Assembly (NCBI GenBank): GCA_016792845.1
Contig: JAEUKH010000029.1
Coordinates: 124,001-188,000 of the forward strand
Origin: Myxococcales bacterium
GTDB taxonomy: Bacteria; Myxococcota_A; Polyangia; Polyangiales; Ga0077539
Direction: 5' to 3'
Length of the DNA: 64,000 bases
Part shown: piece after piece, positions 54,436-63,900 of the stretch
Numbering within the stretch: position 1 is the first letter of the stretch
Layout: every line of letters begins with the position of its first letter
Program-made: the position numbers and the translations under genes
Notes under the pieces: generated by a model
The model's database searches: none
Seen by the model: only the letters and a program-made list of their open reading frames with translations
What the model was told of the DNA's origin: nothing

Positions 54436-55959
54436 GTGAGGCGGGCATTGAAGCAGACAACAATCGCAGCGTGGGTGATGGCGAGTCTGGTCGCGTGCAA
54501 GCGCGGGCCGAGTCAGTCGAACGAGGTGACCTTGGCCGCCGCGAGCGCGCAGCGGAGCGACACCGCCGCGGCGCCGCAGGGTGACGTGACGGCGCCTCAG
54601 GTGGCGCCTCAGGTGGCGCCCGCGGCGGTCAACGAGGTCGACCCGGGGGCGGTGAGCGGGCTCCTCGCGCAATGGCTCGCGGCGCAGAACCAAGGCCAGT
54701 TTGACGCTTACCAGCGGCTCTATGCGGCGCGCTTCTCGGGCGTGCGGCGCTCGGGGCCGCGGGTGGCGCGCTATGACCGCGCGGGCTGGCTCCGCGACCG
54801 CGAGACGATGTTTCGTACGGCGATGCAGGTGAGCGCGCGCGACGTGGCGGTGAGCACCGGGCCGCAGGGGGCGACGGTGCGCTTCGTTCAGGTGTTTACC
54901 CAAGGGCGCTACCATGATGAGGGGCCCAAGGAGCTGGTGCTGGTGCGCGCCGGGGCGGGGCTCGAGATCGCGCGCGAAGAGATGCTGTCGTCGCGCCTGG
55001 GCGACCCCGCGAGCACGCCCGCGGCGATCGAGCCCGCCATGCTCGGGCAGGTGCGGGTGGTCGAGGGCGTTCGCTATGTGCTCCTCGCCAAGGCGCCCGA
55101 CGACCGAAGTTGGAGCCAGGAGCCGGTGCGCTTGCTCGATCGTCGGAGCGCCGAGGTGAGCACCCTCGGGGCGGCCAATGGGGCGGCGATTCCTGAAGGG
55201 TTACGAGGGTTTGCGGGGCAGTCTGTGCGGGCCTATACCGCCGACGGTCGGCGCTGCGAGGCGCGCCTCGGGGCCTTGGCGGTGTTGGGCCAGGTCGACG
55301 TTCACTTCGGGGTCGAGGCGCGCTGGGCGGGGCAACAAGACGACGGCACGCCGGGGGCTCCGCTCGACGCGGCGACGGTGGGGCGCGAGGCCTGGGCTGA
55401 GAGCGACGGGGGCATGTTCTTGGTGGCGCCGCTCGAAGGCAGCGAAGGGTGTGCGGCGGAGCCGCGGGTGGTGCGGCTCGCGTCGCAGCCCGAGGTGAAG
55501 GTGTACCTCGGCACGGCGGCCGACGCGGCGCTCAGCGCGCAAGCCCTCGCGCAGGTGCGGGGCCTCGCGGCGTGGCGCCAGTTGCAAATCGCCTACCGCG
55601 CCCAAGCGCCGAACGCGGGCCCGTGGGATTCGCTCAACACCACCTCGCCGCCGCGGGTGACGGTGTGGCAGGCCGAGGGCGCGCCGCGACGCTTTGTCAC
55701 CGTGGTGATCTCGGCCGCGGGCGGCGGGTGCGCTGACTTCTCAGGCGAAATGACCGTGGTCTTCGAGCAGCGCGGGGCCGCGCTGACCCTGCACTCTGAC
55801 GCCGCAGACCCGGGCGCCTTCGTGCCCCTCACCGCGGTCGACGTCGACGGCGACGGGGTGCCCGAGTTCGTCACCGCCAACGGCTTCGCGCGCCGCACCG
55901 GCGCGGTGTTTCGCGTCGCGACGCCCTGGCAGGTGCCGTACCACGACTGCCCCTGCTGA
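54436..55959 (+). CDS. Lipoprotein with NTF2-like (Cds6-type) and FG-GAP-like regions
   Basis: The 507-residue protein starts at a GTG, with a signal ending in ASLVAC (Cys 21). Residues about 75-190 resemble the NTF2-like Cds6 domain seen in L,D-transpeptidases (WLAAQNQGQFDAYQRLYA... and VRFVQVF). The middle is unrecognised. The C-terminus has VDVDGDGVPEF, a calcium-loop/FG-GAP-like motif, and ends with Cys-rich HDCPC. It is divergent from the kinase-fold gene, 67 bases apart. Confidence 0.7.
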   Translation: MRRALKQTTIAAWVMASLVACKRGPSQSNEVTLAAASAQRSDTAAAPQGDVTAPQVAPQVAPAAVNEVDPGAVSGLLAQWLAAQNQGQFDAYQRLYAARFSGVRRSGPRVARYDRAGWLRDRETMFRTAMQVSARDVAVSTGPQGATVRFVQVFTQGRYHDEGPKELVLVRAGAGLEIAREEMLSSRLGDPASTPAAIEPAMLGQVRVVEGVRYVLLAKAPDDRSWSQEPVRLLDRRSAEVSTLGAANGAAIPEGLRGFAGQSVRAYTADGRRCEARLGALAVLGQVDVHFGVEARWAGQQDDGTPGAPLDAATVGREAWAESDGGMFLVAPLEGSEGCAAEPRVVRLASQPEVKVYLGTAADAALSAQALAQVRGLAAWRQLQIAYRAQAPNAGPWDSLNTTSPPRVTVWQAEGAPRRFVTVVISAAGGGCADFSGEMTVVFEQRGAALTLHSDAADPGAFVPLTAVDVDGDGVPEFVTANGFARRTGAVFRVATPWQVPYHDCPC

Positions 55960-56023
55960 GGGCCGCGCGACAGCGACCCTCCGCCTCCGGAGGCCGCCGC
56001 GTCGGTGCCAATGTTGACAGCGT

Positions 56024-56887
56024 TTACATCGCCCCGGCGAGGCGCAAGATGCGCGCCTTGACCGCGGCGAAATTGGCGGGCTGATCGAGCGAAAACTGCG
56101 TCAGGTCGACCACTTCGACCTGGCGGTTCTGCCCGTCGAGGAGCCACAGCTGTCGCACCGCGGCGCCCCACGAGGTGGTGACGTTGGCGGTCGAGCTGTC
56201 TTGGCAGTAGGGCAACGTGCGCCCCATCACAATCGAGGCATTGCCGGCCTCAGCGCCAGGGGCGTTGATCACCGCGATGCGTACAGCGGTGGGGGGCCGG
56301 GCAGCGTCAATCTCGCGCTGCATCGAGTCGAGGTAGCCAACCTGGCTACCGCAGAAGCCTCAAGTTGCGCTCGCGAAGTACCAGACCGACACCTGGTTCA
56401 GGTAGGCCCGGGGCGACACGTTGCGGCCCGTGGTGGGCGAGTTCGGGTTGAGGTCGGGGAGCGAGAAGTCAGGCACCACGAGCCCCGTCGCGTCGTTGTG
56501 CATGGCGACGTTGCCGACGTCAGTGCCGCCGCCGTCGGCGCTCATGGCGCTGTCGACGTTGCCGACGTCGAGGCTGCCCGCGTCGAGGACCGCGACGTCG
56601 TTGCCGGTGTCACCGCCGGTGTCGCTGCCGGTGTCGAGGACGGCGACGTCGTTGCCGGTGTCGCTGCCCGCGTCGAGGGCGGCGGCGTCGGTGCGGTTGC
56701 CGGTGTCGAGGGCGACGTCGAGGGCGACGCTGCCGGAGTCGTTGCCCGCATCGTTGCCGGAGTCGCGGGCGGCCACGTCGTTGCCGGTGTCGCGGGCGAG
56801 GGCGGCGTCGACGGCCGACGGCGCGGGGTCACTGCACGCTGAGAGCGCGAGGGTGACCCACAAAAAGGGGGCTGGAATTCTACGCAT
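56024..56887 (-). CDS. Selenocysteine-containing thioredoxin-fold lipoprotein (UGFC redox motif)
   Basis: This is one reading frame of 287 residues with an in-frame TGA at codon 176 (bases 56360-56362). The signal is a lipobox TLALSAC (Cys 18), followed by a long Asp/Gly/Asn linker with DTGNDV repeats. From about 145 comes a thioredoxin-like domain: VPDFSLPDLNPNSP, then VSVWYFASAT-U-GFC, where Sec 176 and Cys 179 form the UxxC active site, then LPYCQDSSTANV and WLLDGQNRQVEVVDL. A perfect hairpin just after the TGA fits a bacterial SECIS. Read as a stop, the TGA would leave a truncated lipoprotein with no redox site. It probably reduces disulfides or peroxides in the periplasm. The SelA/SelB/SelD machinery is not in the window. 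Confidence 0.88.
56332..56350 (-). promoter_or_regulatory. Bacterial SECIS element
   Basis: On the minus strand a perfect 7-bp stem GGTAGCC/GGCTACC closes a 5-base loop AGGTT. It starts 9 bases after the UGA. In E. coli fdhF the upper SECIS hairpin (GGUUGC, loop AGGUCU) lies at nearly the same distance and has a GG in the loop, the SelB contact. It is read inside the coding frame. Confidence 0.85.
56360..56362 (-). other. In-frame UGA selenocysteine codon
   Basis: TGA in frame with both flanking parts of the thioredoxin-fold gene. It sits at the first position of a C/U-x-x-C redox motif, where Cys would be expected in homologues. The frame continues 112 codons to the true TAA. Confidence 0.85.
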
Positions 56888-56930
56888 CAAGAGAGTGCTA
56901 CGAGACAACCGGGCACCCTCGCAAGGGCGA

Positions 56931-57545
56931 TCAGGGCTGAAGCGCCAGGGCTCGGGCGACGGCGGGGCGCGCGGCGATGCGGTCGAGCCATGCGCTCACC
57001 GCGGGGAGGGTGTCGCGTTGAAAGCCGAAGCGCCCGAGGTTCTTCACCCAGGCGAAGTTGAGGATGTCGGCGATCGAGAATTCGCCCGCGAGGTGGTGAC
57101 GCCCGGTGAGGTGCTTTTCGAGCACGTTCAAGATGCGTCGCACCTCGCTCTCGAAGCGTTGGGTGGCGTAGTCGATGGGCTCGGCGAGGCCCTTGAAGTG
57201 CCCGAGCTGGCCCATCATGGGGCCGACGCTGGCGATCTGAAACATCGACCATTGTAGGGCCTCGTAGCGATCGGGGCCCGAAGGGGCGAGCAAGCGTTGG
57301 GTCTTGTCGGCGAGATAGATCAGCATCGCGGCCGACTCGAAGACGGTGATCGGGGCGCCGCCAGGGCCCTCGCGGTCGATGAGGGCGGGGATCTTGTTGT
57401 TGGGGTTGATGGCGAGGAAGCGAGGGTCAAACTGTTCGCCCTTGCCGATGTTGACCCAGTGAACGGTGTACGCGAGGCCGAGCTCTTCGAGGGCGATGAG
57501 GGGCTTGATGCCGTTTGGGGTCGTCCATGTGTAGAGGTCGATCAT
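56931..57545 (-). CDS. Glutathione S-transferase-like protein
   Basis: The 204-residue protein has an N-terminal thioredoxin-like domain beginning MIDLYTWTTPNGIKP and the glutathione-binding FESAAMLIYLADK. The C-terminal helical domain has FSIADILNFAW (N-capping box). It resembles bacterial Ure2p-like/nu-class GSTs. It conjugates or reduces with glutathione. It ends 43 bases before the selenoprotein gene on the same strand, so a shared transcript is plausible. Confidence 0.9.
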   Translation of the reverse strand: MIDLYTWTTPNGIKPLIALEELGLAYTVHWVNIGKGEQFDPRFLAINPNNKIPALIDREGPGGAPITVFESAAMLIYLADKTQRLLAPSGPDRYEALQWSMFQIASVGPMMGQLGHFKGLAEPIDYATQRFESEVRRILNVLEKHLTGRHHLAGEFSIADILNFAWVKNLGRFGFQRDTLPAVSAWLDRIAARPAVARALALQP

Positions 57546-57592
57546 GAGGCCGTAGAGCGTAGCGGGCCTTCGCCGAGGCGTCTGCGGGGCGC

Positions 57593-58393
57593 TCAAGCAA
57601 CGTCGGGTTGCAACGTCGCGGCGAGCACCCTCGCGCGGTGGGCCATCACCGACTCGGCGAGGCGCGGCGCGTGGCTGATCACGCCCATGTGGCCGATCTC
57701 GTCGATGACCTCAAGGGTGGCGTGGGGCGTGAGGGCGGCGACACGGCGGGTCATCGCGCGCGACGAGGCAGTGCTGCGCGCGCCGAGCACCAGGGTCGTC
57801 ACCACCCGGGCCGGGGCCGCGGGGGCGAAGGCGCCGACGTCGTAGAAGACCGCGCGCACTTCTTGAAACATCTTCCACCCGACCGAGCGGGTGTAGGCTT
57901 GCATCGCCGGGGGCATGCGGGCGAAGGAGCCGGGGCGGTTCCAGTAGTCGATGAAGGCGGCGAGCCATGGGTCGGTGCCGCCGCGTGATAAGTCTTCAAG
58001 AAACCAAGAGTTTTCTTGAAAATATGCGAGCTCGTCGCGGGCCTCCGGGTGGGCCTCCGGCGCTCGGCTGAGCGCGCCGAAGAGCACGGGCTCATAGAGG
58101 TACAGGCCCCTGAGCCGAGGGCCGAGGGCTGCCACCAGTTCGAGCGCCACCGTGGCGCCGTACGAGTGACCGTAGAGGTCGATCGGGCCCTCGGGCGGGA
58201 GCTGCGCGAGCACATGCGCGACCTCGTCTGCGAGGCGCACCGTCTCACCCTGCGCGACGGGGGCGCCCGGCGGGTACCCGAGGTTGCAGGGCATCACCCG
58301 CACGTCGGGCGCGAGCGCCGAGGCTGAGACAAAGCTCCAGAGGCGCGGGCCCGTGCCCGTTGAGTGAAGAAACACCGACGCGGCTGTGTTCAT
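57593..58393 (-). CDS. Alpha/beta-hydrolase
   Basis: The 266-residue protein has LHSTGTGPRLW as oxyanion region, the nucleophile motif GHSYGA, and the catalytic His in IGHMGVISH. It is cytoplasmic (no signal). It is 47 bases before the GST gene on the same strand and may form an operon with it and the selenoprotein. The substrate cannot be told. Confidence 0.88.
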   Translation of the reverse strand: MNTAASVFLHSTGTGPRLWSFVSASALAPDVRVMPCNLGYPPGAPVAQGETVRLADEVAHVLAQLPPEGPIDLYGHSYGATVALELVAALGPRLRGLYLYEPVLFGALSRAPEAHPEARDELAYFQENSWFLEDLSRGGTDPWLAAFIDYWNRPGSFARMPPAMQAYTRSVGWKMFQEVRAVFYDVGAFAPAAPARVVTTLVLGARSTASSRAMTRRVAALTPHATLEVIDEIGHMGVISHAPRLAESVMAHRARVLAATLQPDVA

Positions 58394-58471
58394 GCGATGC
58401 GCGGGTGTACGGCCTCGCGACCCGGTCTCGCAAGCGGCGGCGTGACGCGGGCCAAGGTCGTCGCGGGGGCG

Positions 58472-59470
58472 TCAGGGCCTCATGCCGCCCATGCCGCCCA
58501 CCGAGCAGAGGGTGGTCGTGCTGTTGGCGCCGCGCACCACCAAGGTCTTCGACGCGAGCATCACGCCGTCGCTCATGCGCGCGACGTCAGCGATGTACGG
58601 GCTGCGGTCGGTGGCGCTCCCGACCACGTTGTCGGCGCTCAGGAGCGTGTCAGGCTGCCCGTGCGCGGCGTAGAGCGGCACCGTCGAGAACACCTCGCGC
58701 ACGAGCTCGTCAGAGAACACAAGCTGCGTGATCACCGTGGCCGCGGCGCTGTCTGCGGCGTTGTACTCGCCCACCATCACGCGCACATGAATGTGCACCG
58801 CGCGCCCCGAATACCACCCCGGGAAGCACGAGTTGAAGTCGACCCTGCCGTTCGCGTCGGTGCGCTGGTAGCCGCGAAAATACATCGCCGCGCGGTCGGC
58901 CGCCTCGCGGTTGCACATCGTGTTGATGTTGCCCGAATAGATGCCAAAGTGATTGGTCTGCCAGATCTCGACGATGGCGTTCGACACGGGCTGGCACTGC
59001 TCGTCGACCACCTTGAGCGCGAGGCGCATGGCGATGCCGTCGAGCCCGTCGCTGACGTCTTGCCGCAGCGGCGAGGTGGTGTGACACGGGCCGATGGTGG
59101 TCTGGCAGATCAACGAACAACTCGTGCCGCTGCCGCTCGTAAAGGGGTCGGGGTAGCTGCTCGCGATGCGCGCCGTGCCGCCCGTGATGAAGCGCCCCGC
59201 GCCCGCGTCGACCGCGCCCGCGTCGACCGCCGTCACGACGTCTTGGGCGGCGTCACCCGCGACGCCGAGGTCTGCCGCGAGGCCCGCGTCGCCCGCGCTC
59301 GAGACGTCGGCGCCGGCGTCACCCGCGGCCGCCGCATCGCCCGCCGCTGCGGCGTCGTCAGAGCAGCCCAACAGCTGTGAGACCGGCGCCGCGACGAGGG
59401 CGAGGCCGAGGGTGCGCAGCAGGCTGCGGCGCGAGAGCGTAGACAAGGGCGAGCAGGGCGCGTCTTTCAT
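58472..59470 (-). CDS. Tat-exported intradiol dioxygenase-like lipoprotein
   Basis: The 332-residue protein has a twin-arginine leader (SRRSLLRTLGLALVAAP) ending in QLLGC, followed by an Ala/Asp/Gly linker. The catalytic domain resembles intradiol ring-cleavage dioxygenases, with a Tyr in IYSGNIN, a Tyr in WYSGRAV and the ligand pair HIH. The family uses Fe(III) to split catechols. Export is unusual for this family but known in some myxobacteria and actinobacteria. Confidence 0.84.
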   Translation of the reverse strand: MKDAPCSPLSTLSRRSLLRTLGLALVAAPVSQLLGCSDDAAAAGDAAAAGDAGADVSSAGDAGLAADLGVAGDAAQDVVTAVDAGAVDAGAGRFITGGTARIASSYPDPFTSGSGTSCSLICQTTIGPCHTTSPLRQDVSDGLDGIAMRLALKVVDEQCQPVSNAIVEIWQTNHFGIYSGNINTMCNREAADRAAMYFRGYQRTDANGRVDFNSCFPGWYSGRAVHIHVRVMVGEYNAADSAAATVITQLVFSDELVREVFSTVPLYAAHGQPDTLLSADNVVGSATDRSPYIADVARMSDGVMLASKTLVVRGANSTTTLCSVGGMGGMRP

Positions 59471-59632
59471 CGAGAGGCTCCAATACGAGGCCCGAGGCGC
59501 TGTGGTTGCGAGGGTGAAGGCCGCAACACGACAGACGCGAACGCAGGGCGCATCGCGGTTTCAGGGTCGCTCGATGAATGGGCCGAACCCCAAGAGGCCT
59601 TCGTGAAAAGTGCAGACCGTGCGCCGATTGAG

Positions 59633-60952
59633 TCAGCGTGCGCGCTGTGCTGCGCCTTGCTCAGCGGGCGGCGCATCGACCGCGTCGACGCGGCGCCCTT
59701 CGGTGAGGTCGACGCTCGCGAGTTGGGCCACACGCTCGGTGCCGTCGAGGCCTTCGGCGATCTGCACCGTCGCCCCGGTGTCGCGCACGATGCGAACTGG
59801 CACGAGGTGAACCCGGCCGTCGGCGCTGACCGTGGCGACGCGCACGCCCGCGGCGTCGGTATAGACCGCGGTGGTGGGGAGCTCGAAGACCCTGAAGGGC
59901 GTCGTCAGGGTGAGCGCCGCTTCGGCGTACATGCCCGCGAGGAGCGCGCCGTCAGCGTTGTTCAACCGCACCTCGACGGGCAAGGTGCGCGTGCTCGGGT
60001 CGAGGGCGCCCGCGGTACGCGTCACCGCCCCGACGAACACCCTCGCCGGAAACTCTCGCACGCTCACCCGCGCCTCAAGCCCCGCCCGCATCGACGGCGC
60101 CACGTCTTGGGGGGCCTGCACCATCACCCGCAAGGTCTGCATCGCCCCGAGCCGAAACAGGGGCGTGCCCGCGCCGGCGCTCACGAGCGCCCCGCGCTCG
60201 GCCATGCGCGCGGTGATGGTGCCCGCGAAGGGCGCGACAACCCTTGAGAATTGGCGAAGCTGTGAGACCCGCTGGAGGTTCGCGCGTTGCGCGCTGACCG
60301 CCGCCTCGGCGACGCCGACGTTGGCCTCTGCCACCCGCGCCGCGGCGCTGCGCTGATCGAACTCTTGCTGCGAGATCGAGCCCTCGCGCTGCATCCGCGT
60401 GGCGCGCGCTTGTTCGAGCGCGGCGAGGGCCTGTGCGGCGCGCACCTGCGCGAGCGTCGCGGTCGCCTGGGCCAGGGTGGCGCGGGCCTGGTTCTGCTCC
60501 TGGTCGAGCTCGGGCGTCTCGATGTCGGCGAGGTGCTGACCTTCGGTGACGGCGTCGCCGAGGTCGACGTACCAGCGGTGCAGATAGCCGCTCGCGCGGG
60601 CCGCGATCACCGTCTCTTCGAGCGCGCGGAGGGTGCCCGGGAGCGTCACCGCGCGGGTGCTCGCCCCGACCCGCGGGCGCAACACCAGCACCCTGAGCTG
60701 CCCGGCCTCTTGGGCCCGGGCGACCCGTTCGCGCGCGGCCCGCTGGCGTGGGGCGTACCCCGCCCAGAAGGCTCCGGCGAGGGTGAGACCCAGCGCCGAG
60801 AGGCTCAACACCGTCGCGCGGCGAGACACCTTCGTCGGGGGCGGGAGCGCGAAGCCGAGGCCCTCGGCATCGGGCTCAGGGGCCGCCGCGGGGGCCGCGT
60901 AGGGGGGGGGCGTCTGGGGCGACGTCTGGGGCGGTTCGGGGCGCATGTTCAC
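59633..60952 (-). CDS. RND efflux periplasmic adaptor (membrane fusion protein)
   Basis: The 439-residue protein has one N-terminal membrane helix after a Pro-rich cytoplasmic tail. The barrel-sandwich hybrid starts at TLPGTLRALEETVIAARASGYL, an alpha-hairpin of about 90 residues follows (EQNQARATLAQATATLAQ...), then VVAPFAGTITARM. It is an AcrA/HlyD-type adaptor. Its GTG start lies in the stop of the RND pump gene (GTGA). No TolC is in the window. Confidence 0.93.
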   Translation of the reverse strand: MNMRPEPPQTSPQTPPPYAAPAAAPEPDAEGLGFALPPPTKVSRRATVLSLSALGLTLAGAFWAGYAPRQRAARERVARAQEAGQLRVLVLRPRVGASTRAVTLPGTLRALEETVIAARASGYLHRWYVDLGDAVTEGQHLADIETPELDQEQNQARATLAQATATLAQVRAAQALAALEQARATRMQREGSISQQEFDQRSAAARVAEANVGVAEAAVSAQRANLQRVSQLRQFSRVVAPFAGTITARMAERGALVSAGAGTPLFRLGAMQTLRVMVQAPQDVAPSMRAGLEARVSVREFPARVFVGAVTRTAGALDPSTRTLPVEVRLNNADGALLAGMYAEAALTLTTPFRVFELPTTAVYTDAAGVRVATVSADGRVHLVPVRIVRDTGATVQIAEGLDGTERVAQLASVDLTEGRRVDAVDAPPAEQGAAQRAR

Positions 60953-63900
60953 AAGGCCTCGTCGGTGAGCAAAGGGGCCGCCGGCGCGCGCCTCAGCACG
61001 CTATACATGACCGGAACGAAGAAGAGCGTCGTCACCGTGGCGAAGACCAACCCGCCGATGACGGCGCGCCCGAGCGGGGCGTTCTGCTCGGCACCTTCGC
61101 CGAGCCCGAGCGACATCGGGAGCATCCCGAGCACCATCGCCACGGCGGTCATGATGACCGGGCGGAGTCGGGTCATGCCCGCGGCCAACGCGGCCACGTC
61201 GGCGCTGCGCCCGAGGCGCCGCTGGTCGTTGGCGAAGGTCACCACCAAGACGCTGTTCGCGGTGGCCACGCCGACACACATGATCGCGCCCATCAGCGCG
61301 GGCACCGAGAGCGGCGTCTGGGTGACAAAGAGCATCCATGCGATGCCCGTCACCGCACCGGGGAGGGCCATCAAGATCACCAACGGGTCGACCCAGCTCT
61401 GAAAATTCACCACCAAGAGCAGGTAGACCAGCACCACCGCGAACAAGAGCCCGAAGCCCAACCCGCGGAACGAAGCGTTCATGCTCTCGACCTGCCCCTT
61501 GACCCGAAAGCTCGTGCCCCGCGGCAGCTGCGGTCGCATCTCGTCGAGGGTGCCCGCGACCGCGTCGGCCACCGTGCCGAGGTCGGCGCCGTCGACGTTG
61601 GCCTGCACGTCGTAGGTGCGCGCGACGTCGTAGTGAGTGATGTTGCCCGGCACCGAGGTGCGCTGCAACATCGCAACATTGCTTAGCATTTGGGGTGCCG
61701 AAGCGCCGCCCGTGGCCACCGGCGTCTGCCCGAGGGCGTCGAGCGAGCCGATGCGCCACGGCGGCGTCTGCACGGCCACGAGGTACTGGATGCCGCGTCG
61801 CGGGTCGAGCCAGTAGCCCGGTGAGACCTGGCTGCTCGACGAGAGCGAGACCAGGAGGTCGCTCGCGACGTCGCGCTGGGTCAGCCCGAACAGGCTCGCC
61901 ATGGTGCGGTCGACCTCGACCCTGAGCGCCGGCACCGCGGGCACCTGAAAGAGGTGAACGTCGACGGCGCCCGGCAAGCGCGCGACCCGCCTCATGAGCT
62001 CGCGGGCCACCCGCAGCGTCTCGGCCTCGGCGCCGTTGGGGCCGAGCACCTGAACGTTGATGGGCGCGGCGAGGCCGAAGTTCAACACCTGGGTCGAGAT
62101 GTCGGGCGCGAGGAAGAAGAAGGTCGTGTCGGGGTGCTCGCGGCGGAGGGCGCTCCGCAAAGCGCGAACATAGCCGACGGTGGGGTGATGGTGCGGGGCG
62201 AGCGAGACCATCACCTGGCCGTCGGCGGGCGAGATGAGCGCGCCCTCGCTCAGCGAGAGGTTGAGCCCGCTGGTCGGCACGCCGATGTTGTCGATGAGGG
62301 TGTTGAGCTCGTTCGGGGGGATGAGCCGCCGCACCGTCGCCGTGACCGCCGCGAGGCGCCGCTCGGTCTCTTCGATGCGCGTGCCCGGCGGGCATCGAAC
62401 GTGCAGCTTGATGAGCCCCGCATCGACCGAGGGGAAGAAGTCTCGGCCGAGGCGCGGCACGAGCGCGCCGAGCGAGCCGAGCACCAGCGCCGCGAAGGCC
62501 ACCATCACCGCCGGGCGTCGCGCGAGGCAGAGCGCCAAGAGCCCGCCGTACGCGTCTCGGAGCCGGTCGAAGCCGCGGTTGAAGGCCGCATGAAGCCGCG
62601 CGAACCAGCCCGTGTCGTGGCCGTGCGCGCCGCGGGCGAGGAGGCTCCGCATCATCGTCGGCACGAGGGTGCGCGAGAGGAGGTACGAGGTCATCATCGC
62701 GAAGACCACGGCCATCGCGAGGGGCACAAAGAGCGAGCGCGCGGCGCCCGAGATGAACACCACGGGCACGAACACGATGCAGATGCAGAGCGTCGAGACG
62801 AAGGCCGGCACCGCGATCTCGGCGGCCCCATCGAGGATGGCCTGCACGAGGGGCTTGTTCATCGCGAGGTTGCGGTGCACGTTCTCGATCTCGACGGTGG
62901 CGTCGTCGACGAGGATGCCCACCGCCAGGGCCATGCCCCCGAGGGTCATCACGTTGAGGGTCTGCCCGAGGGCCGAGAGCGCGATCACCGAGACCAGAAT
63001 CGACAGCGGGATCGACACGATCACGATCACCGTGCTGCGCCAGCTGCCGAGAAAGAGCATGAGCATCAGGGCCGTGAGCAGCGCCGCGATGGCGCCCTCT
63101 TTGAGCACGCCCTCGACCGCCGCGCGCACGAACACCGACTGGTCAAAGAGCAGCGCCACGCGCAGCGACGAGGGCAGCCGCGAGAGGGTGCGCGGCAGGG
63201 TCTCGCGGATGCGCGCGACCACGTCGAGGGTGCTCGCGGAGCCGTGCTTGAGCACTGTCATCAGCACAGATTTGCGGCCGTTGACGTGCACGATGCTCTG
63301 CTGCGGCGCGTACCCGTCGCGCACGTTCGCGACGTCGCGGAGGTACACCGTGGTGCCGTTCACTGTGCGGAGCGGCAAGGCCCCCATGGCGTCGAGGGCC
63401 TCGGGGCTGCTGTTGAGCACCACGGGGTACTCTTGGGCCCCCATGCGCGCGGTGCCCGTGGGCAACACCACGTTCTGAAGGCCCAAGGCCGCGCTGACAT
63501 CGCGGGGCGAGAGCCCCCAGGCGTGGAGCCGCTGCGGGTCGAGGTCGACCATCACCTGGCGTTGCCGACCTCCGTACGGCCACGGCACCTGCGCGCCGCG
63601 AATCGTCGCGATGTCAGCGCGGATGAAGTTCGTGCCGAGGTCAAAGAGCTGCTGCTCGCTCAGCGTGTCGCTCTGGAGCGCCGCTTGGACGATGGGCACG
63701 TTCGAGGCGCTGTAGCGAATGATGAAGGGCGGCGTCGCGCCGGGCGGCATCTGACGCACCGCCGACTGAGAGATCGCCGTGATCTGCGCGATGGCCGCGT
63801 CGACGCTCGCGCCAGGTTGAAAGAAGACCTTGATGATCGACTGGCCCTGGAGGGTCTGACTCTCGATGTGCTCGATGTCGTTGACCGTGGTGGTGAGGGC

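Noticed and set aside
56024-56323. Separate short gene downstream of a truncated lipoprotein
   Set aside because: It is in the same frame as the upstream part, has no start signal of its own, and lies across a TGA with a SECIS hairpin, so one selenoprotein gene explains both.
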